This document shows positions 21,497 to 31,985 of a stretch of 64,000 nt of DNA, piece by piece. The DNA comes from Gracilariopsis chorda (Eukaryota > Rhodophyta > Florideophyceae > Gracilariales > Gracilariaceae). The notes beneath the pieces are model-generated. The model worked only from the letters and a program-made list of their open reading frames with translations. It was not told the origin of the DNA and ran no database searches. Both the position numbers and the translations under genes were made by a program. Location: contig NBIV01000296.1 of the NCBI GenBank assembly GCA_003194525.1, forward strand, positions 32,615 through 96,614. Reading direction: 5' to 3'. Position 1 is the first letter of the stretch; every line of letters starts with the position of its first letter.

Positions 21497-22353
21497 CGAG
21501 GAGCTGACGGCAGCCATGCCTCGACGATGCGTTTAGTTGCGTGCGTCGCAGTCCGGCCACTTGCACCTCAACCACAGTTGGTGACAGAGCACACTTCTTT
21601 GCTGTTCAAAGCATTATCGTACGTGACTTCTTGCTTGTACTACTGTCATTAGAACGTACCGTTGAATCAACATCTCTCGGACATCGGCGGCATCTTGCAC
21701 CGCGTATTGCACTTTACTAGATTACAGTTACGTTCACGGCGACAGCGCCATGCATTGAGCTTGTACTCAACATAAAACGCTCCAGCGCTATCAACCATTC
21801 GCTTCACGTAATCGTCGTCATCCGCGCAATCTTGCACCTCACACAACCTTCTACTTGCGCTGACACTTTCTGCGCATTCCACGGAACGCTTGCACTACTC
21901 CGCAACGGGTGCATGTCGTTCTGCGTGGGTCATTTGAATGAGTGAGAGCCGTGCTTCTCGCGGATGAGTGCACCCCTCTCAGAGAGAGTCATTCGAATGT
22001 TTTTGAGCACAACCATTTTCGTTGCGACTATAAATCACAATCAGCCACATCACCATTTCGTAGTGCACACTCGTCTACTCTTCAGCCGGCGTCGCTAACA
22101 AATATGCCGTTTCGGGCTGCCAAAGTGCATTTCAACGCCAGTTCCATCATACGCTGTGCATAACATCCATCACAGAAACAGCTCAAGCCCCAATTTGTCG
22201 CTGCGAAATCGACTGACAATCGCAATCTCCAACCCTCTCCCACATCGTGTGACAATTGAGACCACAATGATTCAACCCAGTGCAACTGCAGCACATCGCA
22301 CCAAATTGTATAAAACGACCATACCCATCGAACTCGCCGTACCTCTGCAACCA
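21497..22353 (+). repeat. Segmental duplication, left copy, proximal block
   Basis: The untranslated sequence after the NLR stop matches 61964-62816 in inverse orientation with only a few substitutions and small indels over about 850 bp. It has no convincing gene. A short Cys-rich open frame on the minus strand (21667-21882) is present in both copies but lacks an ATG start. Confidence 0.85.
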
Positions 22354-24080
22354 TCTCCCGTCACTACCGGAACTAGAAAACTCCAAGACATCGCTTCTTC
22401 GTGCTCGACTACTCTCCATCGGCACCGAACAGCAACGAAATCGAACACCAGCAGCATGTCTAACAACGGTACATCGACAACGCGGCCTTATGTGAAAGAG
22501 GAGCCCGTCATTTGCGTGGTTCCAATATCACCGCAGTCGGCTCGGCCTCACCAAAAAGCGAGCCGTATTCCTCGCCCGCCGATGAGAAAGAAATCCTGTG
22601 TGAATTCATGCCATATTTGAACTTTGAAGAGTGCCCGACGGAGGGAACCGTGCCGACGGGGGCCGAGCTGTAGCATGCGGCTTACTACATGCCGCTGACG
22701 TTGGTGACGGCACGAAGAGAGGTTTGGCACAACGATGCGCACGAGGAAGGGTATGATTGGCTGTGGACGCGGTTGATGTGGGGGGACAGGCGCACGAAAC
22801 GGAGTCGAGAATACTCTGTCGCGGACAAATGGGACGTAAACAAACGACGGTTGTTTTAAGAGAACGGGGAGCGGAGGTTGGAGTTGTTGATGCTGCCGCT
22901 GAGACATAAACGGATTTGTCGAGCCGTCTACCCCATGGCGAATCAGTACATCGCGTCCATCAGCCGCTGACACGAGGCCTGCACGGAACGTCCTACGTGT
23001 ACTACGAACTTTGTACTACACTTTTAATATTTTATTAGTTCATTGAGTTTCTTCATTTTTTTACTATTTTTTCAACTTTGTTGGTCGACAAACCAAACGG
23101 AGCACGTGGCGGAGCTTTGATAGGCGGCACGGAGCGTCGCAACTTTCCTTGCTTCCCTTTGAACATGTGAGACAACTGCCGTTTGATCATGCTACATAGG
23201 TAGAGCATGAGGTGACTCATGTTGGACATTCCTAGATAACGTTACTGAGCTACGCGTTCTAAATTGTTGCGAAAAAAGTTGGTATGGAAGGTACAACGAT
23301 ATATCGCTCTTCATGAAGGATTGGTTGCCGCATTGCATCGCGTCCGTGTTTGCACTGGTTGGAAAGGATTCTGTATAATGTTTATTCCGGCGCGGTTTAT
23401 GTGGATCGGGATCTGGTCGTTTAGAAACGCGGAAGACTTCGACGTAGGTGATCATCCGTACGCTCACAAAACGCGCGAGAATCCAGCAAACTTGAACGAA
23501 TGCGCAACTTTCGCAGTCTTTGCACAATCTGCTATTGACGGAGCAACGAGATGGAAGTGAACGAACTTTCGGATTTTGCACACCTCAGAGTCTCTGGGCT
23601 CGCATGGCGCTCAGGGGACAGGAGTGCAAAACTTCATACGCGCTCAAGAACGGTTTTGATGTGGCGCCCACGTTCCGTACGAAACAGTAGGGTTCAACCA
23701 CGTCTTCAGAAAGAGCTCTGACGATAAGAACTAACTACCATTGGTATAACTCATAGCGTTGCAGGCCTCTCAGCTTTGCAACATGACTGTCTTTCAAGTC
23801 CATGCCTTCCGCATTATACAACATCACAAAAACCACCTCATTGAAACAATTGGCTACACCCTTTTCCGTATGGCTGACGGCCACGACGACAGATCAAAGC
23901 CCTGTTGCCCATTGTCCAAAGCTCAACTGGCGGCCAAATAGACACTATTTTGTGACAATGGCAATAATATACATCATTATTGTACCAAACACCTTCAACA
24001 TCAATAAAACCCGTCAACTGCAATTCAAACACAACAGCAATTCCATTCTTAAGACGCGTTGGGTGTTCCCAGTGGACAAG
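22354..24080 (+). other. 1.7-kb segment present only in the left duplicate
   Basis: In the right copy the flanking sequences meet directly at about 61964, so this segment was either inserted on the left or deleted on the right. It holds the second AYYMPL-family relic (22480-22980) and then AT-richer sequence with only short frames (23000-24080). No terminal repeats or target duplication were seen at its ends. Confidence 0.6.
22480..22980 (+). pseudogene. Relic of a dispersed gene family (AYYMPL motif), copy 2
   Basis: In one plus-strand frame the translation gives ILCEFMPYLNFEECPTEG, then GAEL, a stop, then HAAYYMPL, WLWTRLMWGDRR and REYSVADKW, a further stop, and a basic helical end finishing near 22970. 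It aligns with the copy at 13700-14070. At least two in-frame stops mark it as decayed. A preceding Thr/Ser-rich frame (22156-22620) may belong to the same ancestral gene. Confidence 0.5.
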
Positions 24081-24906
24081 TTCTCAGAACCAGACATGGA
24101 GCTCGGTACGAAGAGTCGCACCCGCCAAAGTGGCGAAAGCACTAACTTGAGGAACAAAACCAGCGAATGGCCCCTGCAAAAGAATGCTTGAGAAGTAGAA
24201 GTGGGCATTGCTAGTGAATTATAGTCGCGTGTCCAGCGATATTTGTAGGGAGATTCCACACCAGGGTTTCAAAAATGCCAGCTCCAGGCTAGAATTCTGC
24301 GCACGGTTAGTGAATGAAGGCGCTGCCACCACGGTTACTCCACCTGGATTCTTACAATGAGCAAACGAAATGTGTGCACTTTCAGTTACAATTGATTCCA
24401 AAGACCCACTTACCAGGGGATACCTTGGGTACCCGTGATACAATCCCCGTTCCAAGAGGCGAGTCGGACCAGCGAGTGTTTATAATTCATTCATGAAGAT
24501 GATCATCGTTCCTCTACATGCGGCCCTTGTACGTCATTCCACAACCACGTCCTCCGCTGGGCATTTCTTCGGCCGTCTTTTCTCTCTTCACCGTTTTCCT
24601 CAAGATGTTCGCGTGGATGGCTAAAAGGGGACGACTGGAAGAATATCTGTATGGTGGTATCATTTCAAGTGTTCATCCGAAAGTCGGAAAGATGCTAGTG
24701 TCTATGAGAGACAAGTAGTAGCTGTTACCCCCAATTCGGCCATAGTGTACGAAATACTAGTCTCTTATCGAGAACCCTAGGCTTCAAAATGACGTCAGTA
24801 TCAAGGGAAATAAGGATGGAGTCCGGCAACGAACGTACGATGTACAAACTACTAGCTAGGCCCTTGTCGAGAGCCCTATGCTTCGAACTAACAATGGTGT
24901 CAAGGG
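24081..24906 (+). repeat. Segmental duplication, left copy, distal block
   Basis: This block matches 61136-61964 in inverse orientation. Both copies share a frame of about 60 codons reading YVIPQPRPPLGISS (24530 on this side, 61515 on the minus strand of the other). It is hydrophobic but too short and isolated to name. The block ends exactly at the left target duplication of the hAT element. Confidence 0.8.
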
Positions 24907-27629
24907 CAGGCATGGAACCAATCTGATGGAGATGGGATGGGTGTTCGTAACAGCAATCGCAATCCCGATTGCAATCTTTCTACCAAACACAATCCTGATT
25001 GCAATCTTTCATTCTCCGGAGCAATCCCGATTGCAATCCCAGTCAATGAATGCTTTCATTGTCATTCGCAGACAGTGCAAAAGCTTCTTGAACCAGATGA
25101 ATGTCCCAAAACCTTGCATTCACACGAAGGAGAATATTGCTTCAAACGATTGCAGGCTTGTGCGCATGCGGTTGTCCGATAGAATCTTATCGGCGACAGA
25201 CCACAATCTTTCCACCTCAGCAACAGAACCTAGAATAAAATCGCAATTCATATAACTTGTTTCCGAACGTATCTTTCTGCGCTTTCTACGATGCAAACGC
25301 TGCTTGCACTCCTCGATACTGTTGGACAAGATTCCATCTTCATTTTCAGATTTTCCTACCGGCAATAACAAACTTTCACAAGCCATTGTTTCTACATGTG
25401 TCAGCGCAGCAGTACGATTGTCTTGAATCTTGCAAACGCTACTCTCAAAACAAGGATCATGCAAGATTTCAGCATTATTCGCAATATACTTGTTCTGTAA
25501 GAAGAAAAGATAGAACGGAGAACCTGTTGTGTCAGGCATCACCGTCGGCATTTACGCCATGTCATCGTAGTATACTACAAACCCTATTCGTCGTGGCCAC
25601 CTTCACCAAGTAACTGTGTGTTGGACAATGAACACCACGTGATATGTGTCACAATAGCTTTGATCTAGTTAGGCTACACTACAGTACAAACTAGCCATTC
25701 TACATTTGTCGGCGGGGACTTTTCAAAAGACGAGGCCGACGGGCACACCACATAAACGCCAGGACGGCCTAGACCGTACCGGTAACCCAAGCAGCAAGAG
25801 TTCCGGATCTTGGGTGTGCCTTTCCTTTGTGCCTTCCTCCTTTGCTACTTTTCCCTTTCCACACCGCCCCGCCTTCTCCTTGCCTACGTCTACGATCTTA
25901 TTCCCTTTTCTTTCCGACACCATCCACTGTGCTTCCAAGACTCGTCAACAAACCAGAATCATTGAAGCTAGCATTGACTACGTCAACCAGCAGATCCATA
26001 GCATAATGACAATGCGACAAAGAGGTATTGCTAGTCTGCAGCTCTTTTGTCGTCATATAAATTTGCGAAACTTGCTTGCAGTAGCGCTGCACTTTGTTTT
26101 TAAATGCATGGCTGCTATTAAGAGCGAGCTCGAACCTTGTGTTCTCGCTTATTTCAATCAACTCATCTCTGATCCACGAAAGCATTTCCAACATGTATGG
26201 CGTACCAGACCAGCAAGTAGATTATGTTCTACAGGTCGAAGATCAATTGTGTTGCCCAGTAGAGTGGCATTGCGTAAGCGGTGCGTACATTAAACCATTG
26301 TCTCGTGAACCGATCAAAATGTCAGTTCCAGATCTCTCGTATCCTTCACCATGTATTTCACCTCCAAATTAAGAAGATGACTTTTACACGCAACATGAGG
26401 TATGCGTAATACGTTTGCCATTTTCATATTTACACTGCAGTTGTCTGTAATTTGACGAACAGCCCAGGAGAGAATATCGACGTGGTAAAACCAAAACATG
26501 TACTTCATGTGTTGGGCGTGAGTTTCCGCACAGAACGAAACGGCTTCTTCGAGGTTGGCCTGCGCTATATCCTCATCATCATTTTCGTCTTCCAATTGGG
26601 CCATCGGTGAGCACAGAAGTAGTACTAGCTGTACATCCTCACGAAAGGTTGATGCTTTCTTATGTTTACCATTCCCGATCTTGGTTATGTAAGAAGCATA
26701 AAGCCCAACATAGTGCACTCCACTGCAACTTCATCCGTGGTGAAGAATCGTCGCTCCCCACTTCACGGCTTGAATTTCTTTGGTAATTCGTTTTTCGACA
26801 AGTTCTGTGAGTGTAAGTACTACAGACCTTACCGTTTTGCGTGAAGAAAGGTCCCTATGCTTTGAAAAGTTTCGAACATTTTGATTCTTTACTATTTTCA
26901 ATGGTATATTGTTGAATACAATGAGATGTAAGGTGTCACTCAAAGCTATTTCACGTCGCATAATGTTGAGAAAGAAAGTAGATGTTGGTGCTTGATCTGC
27001 GTACAATGGTTTCTGTTTATGCACAACGCTGTAAAAATGCAGCAATACTTCTTCGTTACTGTGTGCAACACAAGTTTTCAGATGTCGAGCGGGATTGTCA
27101 AAGCCTTTGCGCTTTTGGCAGTGCAATTCTCTGTCTTTTTTTTGCAGTGGGTGTTGGGGCATTGAAACACAAGGTGCTCTCTTTGCGTACGCTTTCCTCA
27201 TTTGCACTTGATCTGATTGTGCTCTGTGCGAATTAACTTTGTGAGCATGTCAACGACATTTTTTGGGGTTGGTTTTTGTGAGAGTAAGCCCATGTTGACA
27301 CTCGTGATTGCTGTGAGAAGGTACGAAGGAGGCCATTGTAGTCGTGTTCTTGGATTTTACTTATGCGGCAGGGATGGATGGAATGACCTTTTAGGAACAG
27401 GGTTTTGGTTCCGTTGAGAAATCTGGTTTTCACCGCTCCTCTTGAAACGATAGAAGTTTTATTGTAACGGCTATATGAATTGCTTATGTACTATGAATAC
27501 TGCCAATCTTAGGGGATGATGGGCTACTAATGGTTCCATCAAATTGCAATCCCGGAGAGGGAGAGCATCCCAGATTGCAATCTTTTGATTGCAGTTAATT
27601 GCAATGCAATCGATTGCAACCCACCCCTG
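24907..27629 (-). mobile_element. hAT DNA transposon with 8-bp target duplication
   Basis: The element starts CAGGCATGG and its other end, read inward, starts CAGGGGTGG, which suits hAT terminal repeats. It is flanked by a perfect GTCAAGGG duplication (24899-24906 and 27630-27637). The duplicated locus at the right end keeps a single uninterrupted copy of that octamer (61136-61143, inverse), so it is the empty site. Subterminal palindromes GATTGCAATC lie at both ends. The transposase is on the minus strand and decayed. Confidence 0.9.
25120..27207 (-). pseudogene. hAT transposase, broken
   Basis: Minus-strand frames in order give the hAT layout. At 27207-26731 there is a BED-like zinc finger remnant (CQKRKGFDNPARHLKTC). 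At 26718-26314 there is the core signature with TDNCSVN and then IPHVACKSHLLNLEV. At 26194-25898 there is a helical insertion part. At 25551-25120 the C-terminal dimerisation region appears, with VERLWSVADKILSDNRMRTS. In an active element this enzyme cuts DNA at the terminal repeats and makes 8-bp duplications. Here stops separate the frames, so it is inactive. Confidence 0.8.
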
Positions 27630-27778
27630 GTCAAGGGCAATCATGATGGAGTCCCGCAAGGAGTGCACGAGTGTTCAAATTGGTGTGCGTTGTTCAATCC
27701 TTTACAAATGGAAATGTGTATGGATTTGGGATATTCTCAGTTTTTCTTTCGAATCGTACCTTGGTGAAGGGTGAGCTC
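27630..27778 (+). repeat. Segmental duplication, left copy, last block
   Basis: After the right target duplication, the sequence again matches the inverse of about 61003-61143 (for instance GGAGTCCCGCAA and AATCCTTTACA) and loses similarity near 27778 and 61003. This marks the distal end of the duplicated segment. Confidence 0.75.
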
Positions 27779-29223
27779 GAAAAACCCGATCGGCTCACGA
27801 AGCTTACTTGAGCAGTCTTGCTCAGGGCCTGCTCAGGGCCGTTCTTACCAAGCCTGATTGACAGCCTGACTGAGTGATAGAGCTCTATATAGGGCTCTGT
27901 TTAGACTTGATTTATGACGGGGTGAGTGTAACGGAACGATAGAGAACTTTACGTATACCTCTACCCGTTGCACTTTATTTTACTATTTTTGTAGTTCTAT
28001 TTAGTTTGTTAGTACTTAGTTGTAGACCGTTACCCTTAGGTAGAAGAGCGAACACTACATAATAACTGGTAGAAATGGATTTGGGGAGAGCTCAGCCAGA
28101 TCATGAGAATTGCTCTATGCTCACCGTTTTTGTTAAACGGTGAGAAAAACAATAATGGAATACACTATCTCACCAACTTTGGGAATTGTGAGAAAGCGCC
28201 TTGCCTTCTCACCATCCTAAGGATGGTGACATGGACCACTTAGAATGACTAATCTATTGCTGCATGTATGCATTCTAGTCCAAAGAAAAGTAGTGATGTC
28301 TTCTTCTGTTAGGGATAAGAAAGGAAGAGAAAATTTCCCAATCCAATATCCGTCATAACTATGTTCTTTAGTCGTATCTAGCAGAGGGCTCTGTTTTTTC
28401 TTGAGTCATCTCTAGTGTCTATAAGACCGCTCACCTCATATGAGGTCAAAACAATCAACTTAACCATTACTTTTAGTGATTTTGATCGGAGGTTTTTGCC
28501 CTTTGTAGTATGTATAAGTTATGCAACATGTTTTTATAAAGCAAAAATTCTAAGCTTCTGTTGTTTATGATAGGCCAGAAGCAGAAACGTAAGACAAGCA
28601 GATGGTTTTATAGCGATGTGCTGGTAAAATATGTCTAACTTACTACACATCTTCAGAAGACAACCTTTTTTTATATAAAAAACGTACTCCTGATTCAAAA
28701 CCACTGTCTTTGAGGCGTGTATGAAAGTTTCAAAACATTCAAAAAACCATCATTTGGCAACATTTCATCCGGGTGGATAGACACTAGCTTTGCTTAAGGC
28801 TACTTTCTTTAGAAGCATTAGTTCACGACATTCCAGAATTATCCGTAGATGATCCTTTATTTCTCACGTGTAAAAGTACGTCTTCAGACATGCAAAGAAT
28901 TTAAAATTTTTATCGCTTATGCTTAGGCGTTGTTAACCAATACCTATAAAACGATTTTGCTTAGCCCCTTCTTTTTCCATTTCATAGTCTTTCATGGTCT
29001 AATAAGCAGATAAATGCAATGGCTTGTAGAAAGCCAGGCACTATTTCTATTAACAATTGCAACATGTCTACTGTAATGGTAGAAGAACCCCCATCATTAC
29101 TGATGAAAAGCATTGCTAGACTATCACTGCCGCCAACCAATGACCAAACGCTGAGCATCTTCGATTTCTTAACTCTTTTGAGGTAAACGATGAAGTAGCA
29201 CAAGTCCACCAGCAATGGACGGT
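27779..29223. other. No gene recognised
   Basis: The sequence is AT-rich with short frames only. A stretch near 27930-28060 (TTTATTTTACTATTTTTG then TTAGTACTTAG) resembles the central part of the family 1 LTRs and may be a distant relic. Confidence 0.35.
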
Positions 29224-29560
29224 CTTGGAAAGATATTTTTCGCACTTGGTTGATTTCTTGGATATTTTGGTAATGTAGAAATTGCATAAACCATGACCAC
29301 AAATAATGGATTGGAGAAGTTAGAAACTAAAAATTCATCTTGCAGTTCACCAAAGTAGTGGGCATGAACCATCAATGTATCGTAGTTCTAGTTAATTTTT
29401 TTTTCATTTCACACCTGTTTCTGGTGCAACGGCTAGTTGCCGTCGCACTAGTAAATTTTTTCCAACACGGCACCCCAGTCTGAGGATTTGGCTCAAGAAC
29501 TCGACGGTGCTCTGTAGTCTTCCTTGGGAAAAAGTACCATGGTCTACGGAAAGCCCTACG
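29224..29560 (+). repeat. Family 1 LTR fragment, eroded
   Basis: The wording CTTGGTTGATTTC, CAAAGTAGTGGGCATGAACC, CACACCTGTTTCTGG, GTCGCACTAGTAAA and GGATTTGGCTC follows the order seen in the LTR at 7808-8603. Only about the first 40 percent is preserved. Confidence 0.65.
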
Positions 29561-30192
29561 AACATCAAAAAAGGCTAAAACTTGACCGAAATGTGACCAA
29601 ACTGTTGCCAGTAAGATCTCAAATATGAGAAAAATTGTATCTCACTAAGGTAAAAAGGCTCTGTTCTAAAAGGTGTGACTAAAGTATGTCCAACATATGG
29701 AGAAAACTTGGCCATGAATCTGAACGCACTTTTAACATCTTCACAATATACACATTCTCCCAAAGTTTGGAGCTAAATGGCAACATATCGGTCAAATTTG
29801 CGACATATTTCGCCCATTTGTGATTTTCGTAGGAAAACTACCTCTCTTGTCCGTGTAAAGGATCCCAAAAAAAAGTTTCTTAATCCATTTGCTTTGATGT
29901 TTCTTTTTGGATCAGGGTTACTTACCGACAATGCGGTTTACCTCCGTCACTACTTTCATAGAGCAATGCGTACGTGCATAACCTCTAAGCAAGGTGGATC
30001 ATCGAAAATTCAGTACCAATGTGGCATTGGTTCATCTCAAATATAAGAGGACACTTGGAAGATTTGGGTGAAATTAGATATGCATTTCATTTTGTATTTC
30101 TGGAACCTTTGTGGGTGATTTCTATAATATCTGGAATATATGGATGCATGGTAAGGATATGAATATTGCTCATGGCTGGCATGATTCATACG
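29561..30192. other. No gene recognised
   Basis: Only short frames occur, without domains or shared repeats. Confidence 0.35.
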
Positions 30193-31222
30193 TGTTGTGT
30201 TGCGCCGGGGCCGGCAGTGCCGCCCAGTGACACAAATACGTGTACCACAAGCGTGGCACACTACAGTAGTAGTATTATTAGTTTTAATTTGACCCAATAG
30301 TACTTAAAAGAGGACGGCCCTGTCACTTCACCATAAAGTAAAGTGAAGCTGACACTCTGCTCTGAAGTTATCGCCTGCGCGAAGTTACCAACTCCTCCTG
30401 GGGTTTCACTACGTCAGGGCTTGCTATACTCACCTGCACAGTATCAACTACAACCACTGATCTGTCTTACCCTGTAGGTTTGCTCATTTTTTACTGTTTT
30501 TACTGTATTGGGTACTTTCTATTGTGGGAACAGATAGTCGTTCGACTCAGTATTGAGTTTGCAGTGCTGGCTGAAGACGATACACCACTACCGCCGGGTC
30601 TCTTTCGGCTTTCCTCAAGACCCGCCGGGGTGTGTACCTTTCCCTTGGCTTTTGCCCTTCTTACCACTTTACCGTTTGGGATTCTCCTTGGACCGGAATA
30701 TCGCTGGCAATGACTTGTGCAGGAAGTTGAGTAGCTGAGAAACCCATCCTCGGTAACAATTCTTTCGGTATAGGCGGAAGCCACCTCGGTTTTTGCACCC
30801 GAACACTTTGTGGTACCGAGGGCCTTGTCGCTGCGCCTACCTTGCAAGAGAACAGGGCTGCGAGCAATTTGAGAGGATCTCCTGCTTAGAGATGTCGCTT
30901 CAAAACTATCTTGATTCAGTTTCTTCTTTTTTTTTCTTCCCTTTAAAGGATGTCTTTCTCGCTGCCTGCGACCCGTGCTCGCACGTACAGCTTACGTGCA
31001 AACCGTACCTCCCTCAGCAATACTCACCCACACACACCGCTTCCGGGGATACTCAATTTTTGCCTAAACCGCCCTGCCCAAGTCGCGACAGGTGGCTTCG
31101 GCTTTATAACTTGGCATAGTCATGCCATCTCTGGGAGGGTTCTACCCAACTGAGTTCACCTCTAACAAGGAAAGGCCCTGCACGTCTTTCCGTGTTCTCC
31201 GGCTTACGGGAAGTGCAAAACA
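30193..31222 (+). repeat. Family 1 LTR relative interrupted by a family 2 LTR block
   Basis: The outer parts (about 30193-30480 and 30905-31222) keep the family 1 layout: a TGTTGTGTTGCG start, ACTCCTCCTGGGGTTTCAC, GTCGCGACAGGTGGC, CTACCCAACTGAGTTCACCTC and an AAGTGCAAAACA end. The inner part (about 30480-30890) matches the family 2 block at 9165-9600. It seems to be a nested insertion. No target duplication was found. Confidence 0.5.
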
Positions 31223-31985
31223 TCAGGCAGCTGCATCCAGCCGCCATCCGCCAGGTGCCAGTGTCCTTGAAGCCAGGGAGGTACCCTTGCCCCACTGCCA
31301 CGATCAATCACGAGTGGCAGTGCAACCAAGCACCGGTAGCATTCAAAGCTATGCAAAAACGTATCATGTATTTGGCGGACAAATCAAAACCACTGAAGAA
31401 AAACACGCGTGCAGCACGTGCCAAATGATTTTGCACACTGTGTGAAATTCAGCGCAACAGTGCAAAGACATTCTTTGACAACTTTCAGTCAAAAACCCAC
31501 CACAACCGCGTGCATTGCAAGCGTAGTACGCCTTATCGTAACATCGTTAAGCGCTCATTGGAGTCCCATCATCACTTCAGCCATCTCAAAAATGGCAAAG
31601 CACACCACAAGGTGCTTTACCACCAAACGGTTAATGAGTGGGTACTTTTGCTTTTTGCGTTCTGTTCCAGGTGTATTTAGCAATATTAATAGAATACTAA
31701 CCCAAAAGAAAACTATGGGTTCACACAGTCCTATACTAATTTAGCACACGAAATGGTGTACTAATTGATATAATTTATCAGGCCACGCTTTAGCGGATAC
31801 TTTAACATCATTGTACGGTACACAAATCAGCAACAGCGACAATTCTTGAATTCATTAAGAAAATTCAGGAACACAATACACAAGCAGATGCTGCTCACAT
31901 TATCAAACTTTCGAGAACTGAATACCTCGAGATAAATTAATGACGTTTGCAATTTTAAGTAATGGGTTGCTTATGCACAAATTAG
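31223..31985. other. No gene recognised
   Basis: Frames of up to about 110 codons at the start continue from LTR sequence, and the rest is AT-rich without domains. The 5' part of the copia element may lie here. Confidence 0.35.

Noticed and set aside
21667-21882. 71-codon Cys-rich frame on the minus strand, conserved with one residue change at 62435-62650
   Set aside because: The surrounding untranslated DNA of the duplication is just as conserved, so conservation is no evidence of coding. The frame opens with GTG, not ATG.
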